The position numbers were made by a program, and so were the translations under genes. From the NCBI RefSeq assembly GCF_030272615.1, contig NC_081405.1:26184272-26248271 (forward strand): a DNA stretch of 64,000 nt, written 5' to 3'. Source of the DNA: Cryptomeria japonica. Taxonomy: Eukaryota; Streptophyta; Pinopsida; Cupressales; Cupressaceae. The notes under the pieces were generated by a model. That model worked only from the letters and a program-made list of their open reading frames with translations, made no database searches and was not told the origin of the DNA. How positions within the stretch are numbered: the first letter of the stretch is position 1; every line of letters starts with the position of its first letter. Positions 35,256 to 45,478 of this stretch are shown here, piece by piece.

Positions 35256-36040
35256 TGTTAGGGGTCCCATAGATACTGAGAGGGGGGGGTGAATCAATAT
35301 CTAACCGGTAATAAGAATTTCTTAACTTAAAACATGTAGAACATAATATAACAGTATACCGGTATGCAAGAAATAATGCAATAAACAAAATCAAGAACAT
35401 CCACATGAAAAACACACCATAACACAAGATATTAATGAGGAAACTTGGTGTGGGAAAAATCTCAGTGGGATTTGTCACCCACAATATTCATTCACTGACC
35501 AATAAGAGAATATTACTTACAATAGGGGCCTGCACATGCAGGAAGGCCAACTGCCTAGAGCTCACTGCTCAATGGGAAGTCACACTGACTTACAAATAAG
35601 GATTATACTAATCCAATAACTTGTACTGCTTTACAATAGCATCTTCAGTGCCAGATTTAGTACGGGTTCCTTCTCTATTCTTTACATATACCCTTGATCT
35701 ATATTTTGCACATTAGGTCTGCCTAATATTTTTCTTCTTACTTCTACCTCACTCTTTCAAATGTCTACAATGATCTCCTTATATATAAGAGTCATTTTAC
35801 AATTTTCCAAGTCGGCTTACAATAATAAACAAAATATTGTATAACAAAAATCCTATCGGCCTTTGTGCCGATATACTTCTTTTCTTCTATGTCGGTGTCG
35901 GTGTCCTGAGTGCTGGTGTAGAGTGTGATCTGTTGATGCCGATGCACTATCTTGCCGGTGCCATAGGATTGCAAGGTTGCCATCAATGACAAAACCTTCA
36001 ATCACATACAATGTCTCATTGGAGTGTGCATATGCCAACA
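35256..36040 (-). repeat. Solo LTR of B type inside C ORF2
   Basis: 785 bp in plus-strand view, TGTTAGGGGTCC ... ATATGCCAACA, the reverse of the B LTR with some internal loss. TSD TACTG on both sides and no internal sequence, so a full element inserted and then collapsed by LTR-LTR recombination. Younger than C. Confidence 0.9.
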
Positions 36041-36045
36041 TACTG
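36041..36045. repeat. Target duplication of the solo LTR, right
   Basis: TACTG, pair of 35251-35255; the ORF2 frame resumes here. Confidence 0.9.
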
Positions 36046-36625
36046 TAGTGGATGATCAGGTGCAGAGCCTGGAAGAAGCAGCTGAGGCAAATGCCAAGAA
36101 AGAGCATCAAAAGGCTCTTAACATTGCTCTGGTGAAAAAGTTGAATGAGCTCCGGTCTGAACTTCTGAAAGACCAAAAGGATATAAGGGATGCTTTGGAT
36201 GAGGGAAACTTTCTACTAAGCAAAATCTGTCAACCCCATCTATTTTGCGATGATGTGTTAACTCAGAAGAAAAACTTCAAATGGACTTAAACTCCTACTT
36301 GAGCACATTTAAGCCACCCTATGATTCCTTTGAAACTTATGGGCAAACCGTTCATCGGTTCCAGATCCAGTCAGCCAAAATGGAGCAAGAAATAAGTACA
36401 CGGTCTAGGGATTTGCAGGAGCTACAACTGGTTTTACTTCCATGTCTACAAATTCTTCAGAAGTGTTATCTAAACCTGGATGCCTTGATGGTTACGCAGG
36501 AGCTAAGCACGGTTGATGCCATGGAGGAACAGGTATCCCAGATGCAAACAGAGAAAGAAGTGGCCACCTCCCTACTTGAGTCCTGGTCTCTATCCATGAA
36601 ACAATTTTTGCAGGACTATAAATAA

Positions 36626-36991
36626 GTTTTTGACAAGTATCATTCATTGTTGTCATAAACTTTTATTATTTCAATATCAAATGGAAACAGGGTTGTTCAG
36701 CAGTACTTTGTCATTGTTGGCAAAGGGGGAGAAGTACTCTATCTATTTTGGAGATGAATAGGGAGAAGTATCTAGTTTTAAAATTTTGATATATGTTTTG
36801 ATATATGCTATATGCTCTGATATCTCAATGTTTATGCTTTGTATGCAAAATTGCTATACATTGTATTGATTAAGGGATAGTGTATATGCTTAGGGGGAGC
36901 AATTTTGTTAATAGCATGCTTTTGTTGTAAAACACTTAGATGTCAAAATTTTATTTTCCTAAGTGTTTCCATCAATGCCAAAGGGGGAGAT
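36626..36991 (+). promoter_or_regulatory. 3' untranslated region of C with polypurine tracts
   Basis: CAAAGGGGGAGAAG (36723), TTAGGGGGAGCA (36890) and the LTR-proximal AAAGGGGGAGAT (36980-36991). No ORF. Confidence 0.7.
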
Positions 36992-38158
36992 TGTTGGCAT
37001 GTTTGATGTTTATGTTGTGATTGTCATTGATGGACACACACTTGTATTGAGATCCCCTTTATATGTATGAGCTAGAGCTCAAATGGTATTTGTTCCAACC
37101 AGTATGTTGTATTCTAGTCTTTAGACTATTGGTGATTTTGCAGAATGTGTTTCCTGGTCTGAAGCGGCATGTCGACCCCAAGTGATTCATAGATCTCAAG
37201 CGGTACGAGGAAGTAAAGTGGCATAACACATTCTTACCAGTCTTCATTTTTGTCAAACCAGCAACCGGTATTTTGTATGAACCGGTAATACTCTATGATG
37301 AGTTACCAACCGACATTTTATGATGAGTTACCAATCCACCGTTTGGTTGATGGTGCCAACACACTGATGGTACTTTTTGTGTCGAGTTACTGAGTAAGTC
37401 TAGATTCATTGAACCTAGAAAACTGTAATGTAATCCTATTGGACCGACATGAAATCAAATTCCTTTAAAAGGACATCATGTCTAGGGTTTTAAGTTGTTG
37501 TTGAAAGGGTTTATGTTGTGACTAGGGTTTAAGGTGATTTGTTGAGTTGTTGAAAGAGCGATCTTATCTGAGAAGATAAATTTGTAACTATGAGAGAGAT
37601 AGAGAAGACTGAAGTAATGTTGGAATGCATTAGCAGTGAACTATACTAGATCTAACCAAGAAGTTTGTGCTATTAGATAGATCAAACACTTGTTGATTAC
37701 TCACATCTTTGACAAGTTTGTAGCCCTTAACCGGGTAGGCCCAAAAGCCTTTGTAAAATCCTCTAACAAGGTGGTTCACTTCTATGAATCTAAAATCCTC
37801 TAACAAGGTAGTCTTTAATCGGACTTATCTCCTAACAGAGATTGAGATTCCTAACAAGATCTATTCTAGTGAAGAACATTGTAAGACCTTAACCGGTCTG
37901 GTTTCTATTCTGCAGATAGTGACTTGTGAGTTCCATCTCACCGTGGTTTTTCCCATTTCGGTTTCCATGTCAAATATCTTGTGTTATGGTTGTATTTCTT
38001 TAGTGGGTGAATGCTTTACTTGCATTTTGGTTTGCATGTGTGATAACCGGTCTATCTGTTAAACTATTTTACCGGTTTGTCTTCAAACTATTTAAGTGTT
38101 TTACTGCAGAGATTTTTGGCATACTAATTCACCCCCCCCCCCCTCTTAGTATTCATCA
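36992..38158 (+). repeat. 3' LTR of C
   Basis: 1,167 bp, TGTTGGCATGTTTG ... TAGTATTCATCA, followed by ACATA. Differs from the 5' LTR at scattered positions, several of which are CCGG-type words changed to CCAG or CTGG in one copy. Confidence 0.92.
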
Positions 38159-38163
38159 ACATA
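38159..38163. repeat. Target duplication of C, right
   Basis: ACATA, pair of 29673-29677. Confidence 0.92.
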
Positions 38164-39041
38164 TGAATCTGAAAAATAATCAATCCAAAGGAAATGAATC
38201 AACACACAAACTCCCCCTAAGATTATGCACACAAATCTCCAAAAATAAAGCAGTTTTTCACATGACTCTCTCCCCCTTTGACAACAATTCCAAAGAGTGA
38301 GTACAAATTATGCTCTCTCTCTCTCCCAAAACACATCCTCTAAGAAGGACAATCTCCCCCTTAGGATAAAACAATAACTAAAAATCTAAACAAGTGTGTG
38401 GTTCAAATACTGACTACTCCAGCTGAGTACCAGCACCAACTCATCAACCTGGACAAAGAGATAAGGCTCTAAAATCTACCGGATTGATGCAACTCCATGC
38501 ATCTAGTTCTAAACAGGAGGGGCAAAGACCCCTAACTTGTCTCTCAAATAGACAAATGTATATGTAGGCAAAGGCTTAGTGAAAATATCTGCAATTTGAT
38601 CCTTTGTAGATACAAATTCCAATCTGACTTCTTCATCACTGACGTTTTCCCTCAGGAAATGATACTTTATGGACACATGATTTATTTTAGAGTGTAGCAC
38701 CAAATTCTTTGAAATATTGATAGCACTTGAATTGTTATAATATATAATAGTAGCGTCATCATAAATAAATTTGATATCCTTCCACATCTACTTCATCCAA
38801 ACTACCTAAGTACAGTTACTAGCAGCAATAATGTATTCATCTTCAGTAGTAGACAAAGATATGAATAATGCTCCACCGGTACTACTCTTCTGGTCATCAG
38901 CATCACCAAGCCAATCATCATCACTGTAAACACACAAAAGGAAATCATCATTCTTTGGATACCACAAACCAAAGTAAACAGTCCCCTTCAAGTATTTGAA
39001 AATCCTCTACAACAACGACATGAGTTTCTTTAGGATCTACT
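38164..39041 (-). pseudogene. pol: D 3' untranslated region and end of pol, unit 2
   Basis: Colinear with 14644-15568. The RNase H end lies at 38787-38509 (STKDQIADIFTKPLP ... RDKLGVFAPPV) and WYPKNDDFLLCVYSDDDWLG at 38991-38806 contains the first RNase H Asp region. Relative to unit 1 a stretch near 15355-15395 is missing here (between SLSTTEDEY and GGALF), so unit 2 has its own deletion of about 50 bases. A2 starts at 39042. Confidence 0.82.
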
Positions 39042-40296
39042 TGTTGCAGACTGTTGGTCATTGCTGCTACTAGGATATGTCGTTGTCATTGGTATCAACA
39101 TATTCCTGTGATTTGCTCTAGTATGATTGGGAAGATCTTATGAAACAGTTTTGTAGTTGTGTTTTGTTGATCAATGTTTTGTAGAGCTTGGTATTTCCTA
39201 CGACATATTTTAGTGTGATTAATTTTGTATTGAGATTTTGGGATATCATTTAGGTTGGTCTTGTATATATTCATTTCAGATGGATGGTGATTTGGTTCTC
39301 TGTAATTATCCTTCTTCATGACAGTTGTTGTTGTTGTTTGAGTGTTCCTGAGTTACAAATGTTGATCGATGAAGATTTGATAGGTGGTGTTGGCCAAATT
39401 GTTCCTGATGATTCTAACATGCTTGTTGGTGTTTCCTTACTATGTCCTATTCATTTTGGTGATCTGCATTGATCATTGTGTGAGTTCTTTGTGGTTTCTA
39501 TGAATCGATGATGATTTTCGTGTTATGTGGTATTTCTAGTGGTGTAGCATGTTGTGGTTGATCTTGGCATGATTTCCGATGGAGTTAAGTGTTTGGGAAT
39601 TTGAATTAGGTCCATGTTACATCACATAAATCATTATGTTGGTCTAGTGGTCAATCTTTGTATTGTGTGATGCAATTTTGTAATTGGGGGTTAAGGGTTT
39701 AGCTGACCTTGTTATCAAGGTTGATGGTTTGTATAAATAGGTGATGTTGTCATATAATTTGTGTGTCGATGTTGTGTTTGTGTTATCATATAGTGATATA
39801 TGTCAGAACAAGTGATTTATCCTTTGGTGTTGTGATTGAGGAGAGATTCATGTTGCTGAGAAGACAATTGTGCTTAACTGGAACTATGATCAAGCATTTG
39901 GAGATACTATTCTTTCAGTTCATTTCTTCTGGATTGTAGTCCAAATATTATTGTAAGCCAATGAGACTTTCCTAAGGTTTTTTGCCTTCTAGGTCATTAT
40001 CTTCTGAGCAGTGAGCTCTAGGAAATGTGCTTGAATGCATGTGCATTCCCCATTGTAATATTTTCACATACTATTGTAGAGTATCATCTTACTGTGGGTA
40101 TGTTCCCACCGTGGCTTTTCCCTTAACCAGGTTTTCCACATTAAAATTTTTGTATTGTGTGTTGTGATTTCAATTTACCTATCTTTGTTGTTACTGCAGT
40201 TTATTAGACTAGTTTTTGTGATTAATGTTTGTTAATCCGATGAAGACCGATTCACCCCCCCACCCTCTAAGTCTTTCTTCTTTACTACTACTAACA
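39042..40296 (+). repeat. 5' LTR of A2
   Basis: 1,255 bp, TGTTGCAGACTG ... CTACTACTAACA. TATAAATAG at 39732; shared block at about 40006; C-run near 40253. Closer to the A1 5' LTR than to the A2 3' LTR. Confidence 0.9.
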
Positions 40297-40298
40297 AT

Positions 40299-40311
40299 TG
40301 GTATCAGAGCC
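40299..40311 (+). promoter_or_regulatory. Primer-binding site of A2
   Basis: TGGTATCAGAGCC two bases after the LTR, as in A1. Confidence 0.9.
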
Positions 40312-40352
40312 AAATCCTCTAGTAGAAGCTTGACCACTTGAGGAGATCTGGG

Positions 40353-41467
40353 ATGGGAGCTTAAGGTTTTATCTTTAAGAAGGATAGTCTGAGATTTGAT
40401 GGAAGTAAATATGCTATATGGAAGAAAAAGATGGAAGTGCACTTGAAATCTCTTGGTGAAGATTACTGAAAGATTACAAAGAATTCTTATTTTGCTCCTC
40501 TGAATGGACCGGTTACTATTGATGAGATCAAGGAAGCTCAAGATAATATTAGAGCAAAGGATGCATTGCGTAGTGCCCCTGACTAATTCTGAGATGACAA
40601 ATGTAATGGGACTTCAGACTGCACATGAGATCTAGGAAAAGCTTTAAATCTTGTATGAAGGTGATAAACAAGTGAAAGTTGCTAAGTTAAGAAGTTTGAA
40701 AGGAAAGTATGAGATGTTGAAGATGGGAGATGATGAGAACATATACTCTTTCATGGCTAAGGTGAATGATCTGGTCCTAGGTATCAAATGTGTAGTTGGA
40801 ACCCTTGAAGAAGATGAAATAGTTGCTAAGGTGGATCTTTGCCTCCTACTTATAAACATAAGCTTTCTACTATTGACGAGATCTAGAGTGTGACTACAGT
40901 AAAAAGATATATCTTGGTTGGAAAAATTGTTGCATTTGAGCTAAGCAAATTTGGAGAATCACATGGAAAGTCTGTGCCAACATTTAGAGAATCACTATCT
41001 ATATACGCTAAACAAAAGTATGATCCTGATGAGTTTGGAATATCTAGATATGAAAGAGACAGAAGAGAGATGGAAGAGCAATAAAAAGAGTTAGATGAGC
41101 TTGAAGAATTGATTGTCCAGAGATTTCCTAAAGGAGGCGGTAAGTATGATGGAAAATTACCTCTGAAATGTTTCTCTTGCAATAAGATAGGATATTTTGC
41201 TTCTAGATGCCCGGAGAGAATGGCTAAGTATGGCAGGCATGATAAGTTTTATAAGCATGATAGGAATGATAGATATGAGGAGCATGACAAGTATGATAAG
41301 CCCTACAAGCCTAACTGGAAGTATAGGAATCAGAAGAACTGCTATAATGCTACTGATGAAGGTATTACAAATGAAGAATTAGAAGCAGATGAAGTTGTAA
41401 TTCTTTCCATTAAGGAAGATGGACGTGTACCTATTGATTCCACAAGCTGCACTATTGAGGAGAAAAA
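40353..41467 (+). pseudogene. gag: Copia gag (A2)
   Basis: Same start, stops and frameshift as A1 gag, plus a further frameshift near 40833. CAG at the site of A1's TAG (17649) shows that stop is specific to A1. The knuckle CFSCNKIGYFASRC again has Tyr in place of the zinc-binding His, so this change predates the duplication. Confidence 0.85.
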
Positions 41468-42725
41468 TGAATGGGTGATTGACAGTGGTTTTTCACATCA
41501 TATGATTGGTGATAAAAGAAAATTTGTATGGAAAGGTATGATTGTGGAATAGTTAGATTTGGAGATGATAAAGCCTATGTAATCCGTGGGATAGGTTCTA
41601 TTTCTTTTTATGGTAAGCATAACACTGATGATGTCTTGTATTTTGAAGGTTTGAAGCATAATATTTTAAGTGTTCGACAGATGTTTGATAAAGATTATGA
41701 TCTACAATTCAAGGATAGAAAATGCCAGATCCTAAATTCCTCCAGTATAGAGATTGCATATGGAACTAAGACTGAAGGTAACATTTTTCCTTTGAATGTC
41801 GGTGGGAAAAGTTGTTTGATTTCTCAAATTGATGAGAGTTAGTTATGGCATAGGATAATATGCCATGTTAATTTTGATTAAATGATTAAGATTTGTTCTA
41901 AACAAGTTGTTAGAGATCTGCCTAAGATTGTTAAGCCTGCTAATCTGATATGTATGGAATGTCATTTGGGTAAGCAAACAAGAATTTATTTCAAGAGTAA
42001 ACAATATACATCTGATGGATTGCTAGATCTGTGTATACTAACCTATGTGGACATACAAATGTTAGAAGTGTGCAGGGTGATAGATATTTTATGTTGCTAA
42101 TTGATGATTATTCTGAGATGATGTGGGTTGTCTTTTTGAAGGAGAAATTAAAAGCATTGGACAAATTCAACATATTCAAAGCAAAGGTGGATATTGAGTC
42201 TGGTTTGAAGGTAAAGTGTCTGAGATCTGATAGAGGTGGAGAATTCTACTTTGGTAAGTTTAATTCATTCTGTGGGAAGCATGGAATTAGAAGACAATTA
42301 TATGCTCCTAGAACCCCTCAACGAAATGGAATTATTGAAAGGAAGAACATAATTATTTTGGATGTTGCAAGGACTATTTTGATTGAAGGGAATGTTCTAA
42401 AGATCTACTGGAGAGAAGCTATTAGCACTTTTGTTTACGTATTTAACAAATTTTATATTAAAGGTTATACCGGTAAGACTCCTTATGAGTTATGGTTTGG
42501 TCATGTTCCTACTGTGAGATATTTCAGAGTATTTGGTAGAAAATGTTATATCAACAGAGATGAGGATATAGGAAAGTTTAATGCTAGAAGTGATGAAGGA
42601 ATTTTCTTGGGATATTCTACAAAAAGCAAAGCCTACCGGTGCTACATTAAGAGAGTGAGAAAGATAGTGGAGAGTGAAAATGTGAAGGTGGATGGGAACC
42701 TTGGGAAAGAGATCCAAGTAGAATG
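41468..42725 (+). pseudogene. pol: Copia protease and integrase (A2)
   Basis: Protease motif WVIDSGFSHHM (Cys to Phe beside the active site). GAG-pre-integrase 41528-41842. The integrase core 42031-42726 is open for 231 codons with LLIDDYSEM, RSDRGGEF (catalytic Asp kept, lost in A1) and NGIIERKN (Glu). It lacks the 31-bp duplication of A1. Stops DES*LWH and NFD*M are shared with A1. The best preserved integrase of the copia copies here, though the whole protein is not open. Confidence 0.85.
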
Positions 42726-44456
42726 ACCCGGTAGAGATAGTTAACCTGGATGTTGTTGTTGGTGGTGAAGAGGTCCAAGAACTTGAAATTAGAAAAATGA
42801 GAAGACTCTGAGGTATGTAAGATTGAATCATTTTGAAAATCAGATTATTGGTGATAAGAATAAAGGTGTGATGACTAGAAGAAGATTAGTTATTCAAGAA
42901 GTATGTTTGATTTCTAAAGTTGAACCTAAAGATGTTGTTGAAGCCTGTAAAGATGAAAATTGGATGAGAGCTATGAAAGAAGAATTAGATCAAATGGAAA
43001 AGAATAATACATGACAACTTATGCCTAGACCTAAGAATAAGAATGTTAATGGTACTAAATGGGTATTCAGGAACAAATTGAATGAAGCCAATGAAGTTGT
43101 CAGAAATAAAGCTAGACATGTTTGCAAAGAAATATTCTCATAAAGAAGGAATTGATTATGAGGAGACTTTTTCTCCAGTGCCCAGACTTGAAGCTATCAG
43201 ACTATTACTTGCCTATGCTAGTTACAAAGATTTCAAGGTATATCAGATGGATGTAAAATCTACCTTTTTGAATGGTGATCTTGAGGAAGAAGTCTAGATT
43301 GAGCAACCTGTTAGATTTTCATTATCAGATGATGGAGACATGGTATGTAAATTGAAGAAATCTCTTAATGGATTGAAGTAAGCCCCTAGAGCCTGGTATG
43401 CTAGACTAGATAATTATTTATTGAAATTGGGATTTAATAAAGGTGTTGTTGATAGTAATTTGTACTTTAAGATTGAGAATGATAGCATCCTGATTGTTGA
43501 AGTCTTTTTTGATGATATTATCTTTGGAGGTGATGATGACTTGAGTATGAAGATTGTCCCGGTGATATGAATAAATAATTTGAGATGTCTACGATTGGTG
43601 AGATGAAATTCTTCTTAGGTTTGTAGATTTCACAGACTGGTAAAGGTATATTTATATCTCAAACTAAGTATGTGAAAGAATTGTTGAATAAGTTTGGGTT
43701 AGATGACTCCAAACCGATTGAAACTCCAATGATGACTCACTGTAAATTGTCTACGAATGATAAATTTCCAAATGTTAATCAGAGTTTGTATAGATCTATG
43801 GTTGTTAGACTACTATATCTTACTCAGAATAGACTGGACATTATGCATGATGTGTGCATGGCTGCTAGATACCAAGTTGATTCGAAAGAGATTCATGTCA
43901 CTGTTGTGAAGAGGATATTCAGATACCTGAAGAGGACTACGGATTATGGTCTATGGTATCTGAGGAATGATGATTTCATGCTATATACTGATGTTGATTG
44001 GGTTGGTGATGTTGATGACCAGAACAACACTATTGGTGGAGCATTCTTTTTGGGAAAGAAGTTGGTTTGATGGGCTAGTAAGAAACAAGATTCAATATCC
44101 TTATCTACTGTTGAAGCTAAGTACATTGTTGTTGCTAGTAATTGCACTCAAGTAGTTTGGATGAAGCAAATGTTGAAAGATATTAGAGTTATCTATGATG
44201 AGCCTACTACATTATGTACTGTGATCATTCCAGTAATATTAACACGTCAAAGAATCTGGTCCAACATTCAAAGACTGAGCATAGGTCAATCAAATATCAT
44301 TACTTGAGAGAGAAAGTCAGTGAAGAGAAGGTGAAGTTAGAGTATGTATCTACAAAGGATCGAATAGATGATATTTTCACTAAGCCTTTCCCTACAAATA
44401 CATTTGTCTTTTTGAGAGACAAGTTGGGGATATCTACCCATCTTGTTGAGAATTAG
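42726..44456 (+). pseudogene. pol: Copia reverse transcriptase and RNase H (A2)
   Basis: RT words NWMRAMKEELDQMEKN, KLDMFAKKYSHKEG, VYQMDVKSTFLNGDLEEEV (first Asp), KKSLNGLK*APRAWY, VFFDDIIFGG. RNase H segments at 43672-44070 (YRSMVVRLLYLTQNRLDIMH, YTDVDWVGDVDDQN) and 44214-44456 (STKDRIDDIFTKPFPT). Stops EEV*IEQP and GL*IS are shared with A1. The deletion in F corresponds to about 42860-43610 here. Confidence 0.85.
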
Positions 44457-44535
44457 ATGTATTGAGTTGCATCAATCCGATGGACCTTAAAGCCTTATCT
44501 CTTTATCCGGATTCATGAGTTGGTGTTGCTCCTTT

Positions 44536-44540
44536 GGTGG
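44536..44540. repeat. Target duplication of the G compound, left
   Basis: GGTGG after CCTTT, repeated at 63550-63554; single in A1 at 21161-21165. Confidence 0.93.
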
Positions 44541-45338
44541 TGTTGTCTTCAAAATCTGATTCCCTTTAACATCCTTAAAATAATATGAATTAACTCGGTG
44601 CAGAAGAGACATCAAAGATAAGGAAATTCTCAAGAGAACATATGACAAGGTTTGATTGAACCTTCTACACTTTGGACTTACTCAGAGCCCATGTGGGTAT
44701 ACCTTTGTGAATTGAATTCACACTTTCAAACATAAACCCATAGCAAACCAGTCCAGAAAACCAGTGGATCTATTCACCTTGAAATCAACTGAAAACAAAG
44801 AATGGGAGCTATACTTAAATTTAGCATTTTGATCAACAAAACATGCAATAAACCACTTCAATCAATACCAGTTCCTTATCCCAGGTCATAGAGTCATCTA
44901 AACTCAGATAATACTCCTCAAACAAAACATCTTTATGCCTCCCATTGGCTTGGTTTCTATTAGTCCTTGTATATGCCTGACACCTACAAGAATTTATGCA
45001 TTCCAAATTAAGCTATGATCATCAAAATTCATAGTCTCTTCCAAAGAGATTACTAGTATGAGTGATCCCCGCATCTTTAATTTCCCTCCTAAAGAGAAAA
45101 TCTAACGAACACTTCTACTAAAATTGTTTTGCAATTCCATTCAAAAAGAACAACCCTAGATTATTCAGAATGAAAACAGTAAACAAATTTGTAAACACAC
45201 TTGAAGACAACACAAAGCTTCACTCAAAATCGATGGTCTGTATATTGATATTTAGTTCAAGAAATATTACAAGAAATTTTGAGTATTCTCCATTAGACTT
45301 AGAAAAGCTCAGATAAATTTCTGCAGCGTTTTCTTACA
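44541..45338 (-). repeat. 3' LTR of G1 (left end of the compound)
   Basis: 798 bp; on the minus strand TGTAAGAAAACG ... GAAGACAACA. The purine run AGAGGAAAAGAG (plus-strand 45351-45362 reversed) lies 12 bases from the chosen start, so the U3 boundary may extend to about 45350. Confidence 0.88.
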
Positions 45339-45478
45339 ATACTTTGCGATCTCTTTTCCTCTAGTCCTAGTATCCATTTATAACAACATGGATGCACAAA
45401 GCTTCGGACTTCTCGAGGAGAGTTTGTTACAATCATTTCTTTCAAAATAAAGAGGTTACAAGCTTTTCACAAAAACAG

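Larger units (their letters stand above)
32617..36625 (+). pseudogene. ORF2 of C: large unrecognised protein, interrupted by a solo LTR
   Basis: Starts MASASHTSSS in the context ACAATGGC. Frame blocks are 32617-33497, 33483-34423, 34430-36290 and 36281-36625. The third is continuous once the solo LTR and one TACTG are ignored. Stops are frequent (TP*AIH, VK*TYM, IK*DNA, TI*VDK, EKE*EIR). Domains: N-terminal globular part homologous to B ORF2; basic Lys/Arg part (KKARQIKKMKK); helical part (DEEKEEVLQEI); a Glu/Lys-only stretch (34683-34985); and a C-terminal coiled coil. Unrecognised. About 3.2 kb of coding length without the insertion, close to B ORF2. Confidence 0.7.
29678..38158 (+). mobile_element. 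Element C: second pol-less LTR retrotransposon with the same two ORFs
   Basis: A complete 8,481-bp insertion that includes a later 785-bp solo LTR. LTRs are 1,165 and 1,167 bp, TSD ACATA, with an iMet primer site and a polypurine tract. ORF1 and ORF2 are homologous to those of B although the LTR sequences are different over most of their length. No pol motif is seen in any frame. C and B are thus separate families sharing a gene set. Confidence 0.88.
39042..44540 (+). mobile_element. Family A Ty1/copia element, copy A2, left part
   Basis: Second copy of A, colinear with 15569-21165. It is split by the G compound in its 3' untranslated region and continues at 63555. It shares most disabling changes with A1, so it was duplicated as an already dead element. 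Confidence 0.92.

Noticed and set aside
15569-44540. A1 and A2 as two independent copia insertions
   Set aside because: Identical insertion point in D, shared lesions, and 5' LTRs that match each other better than their own 3' LTRs all require duplication.
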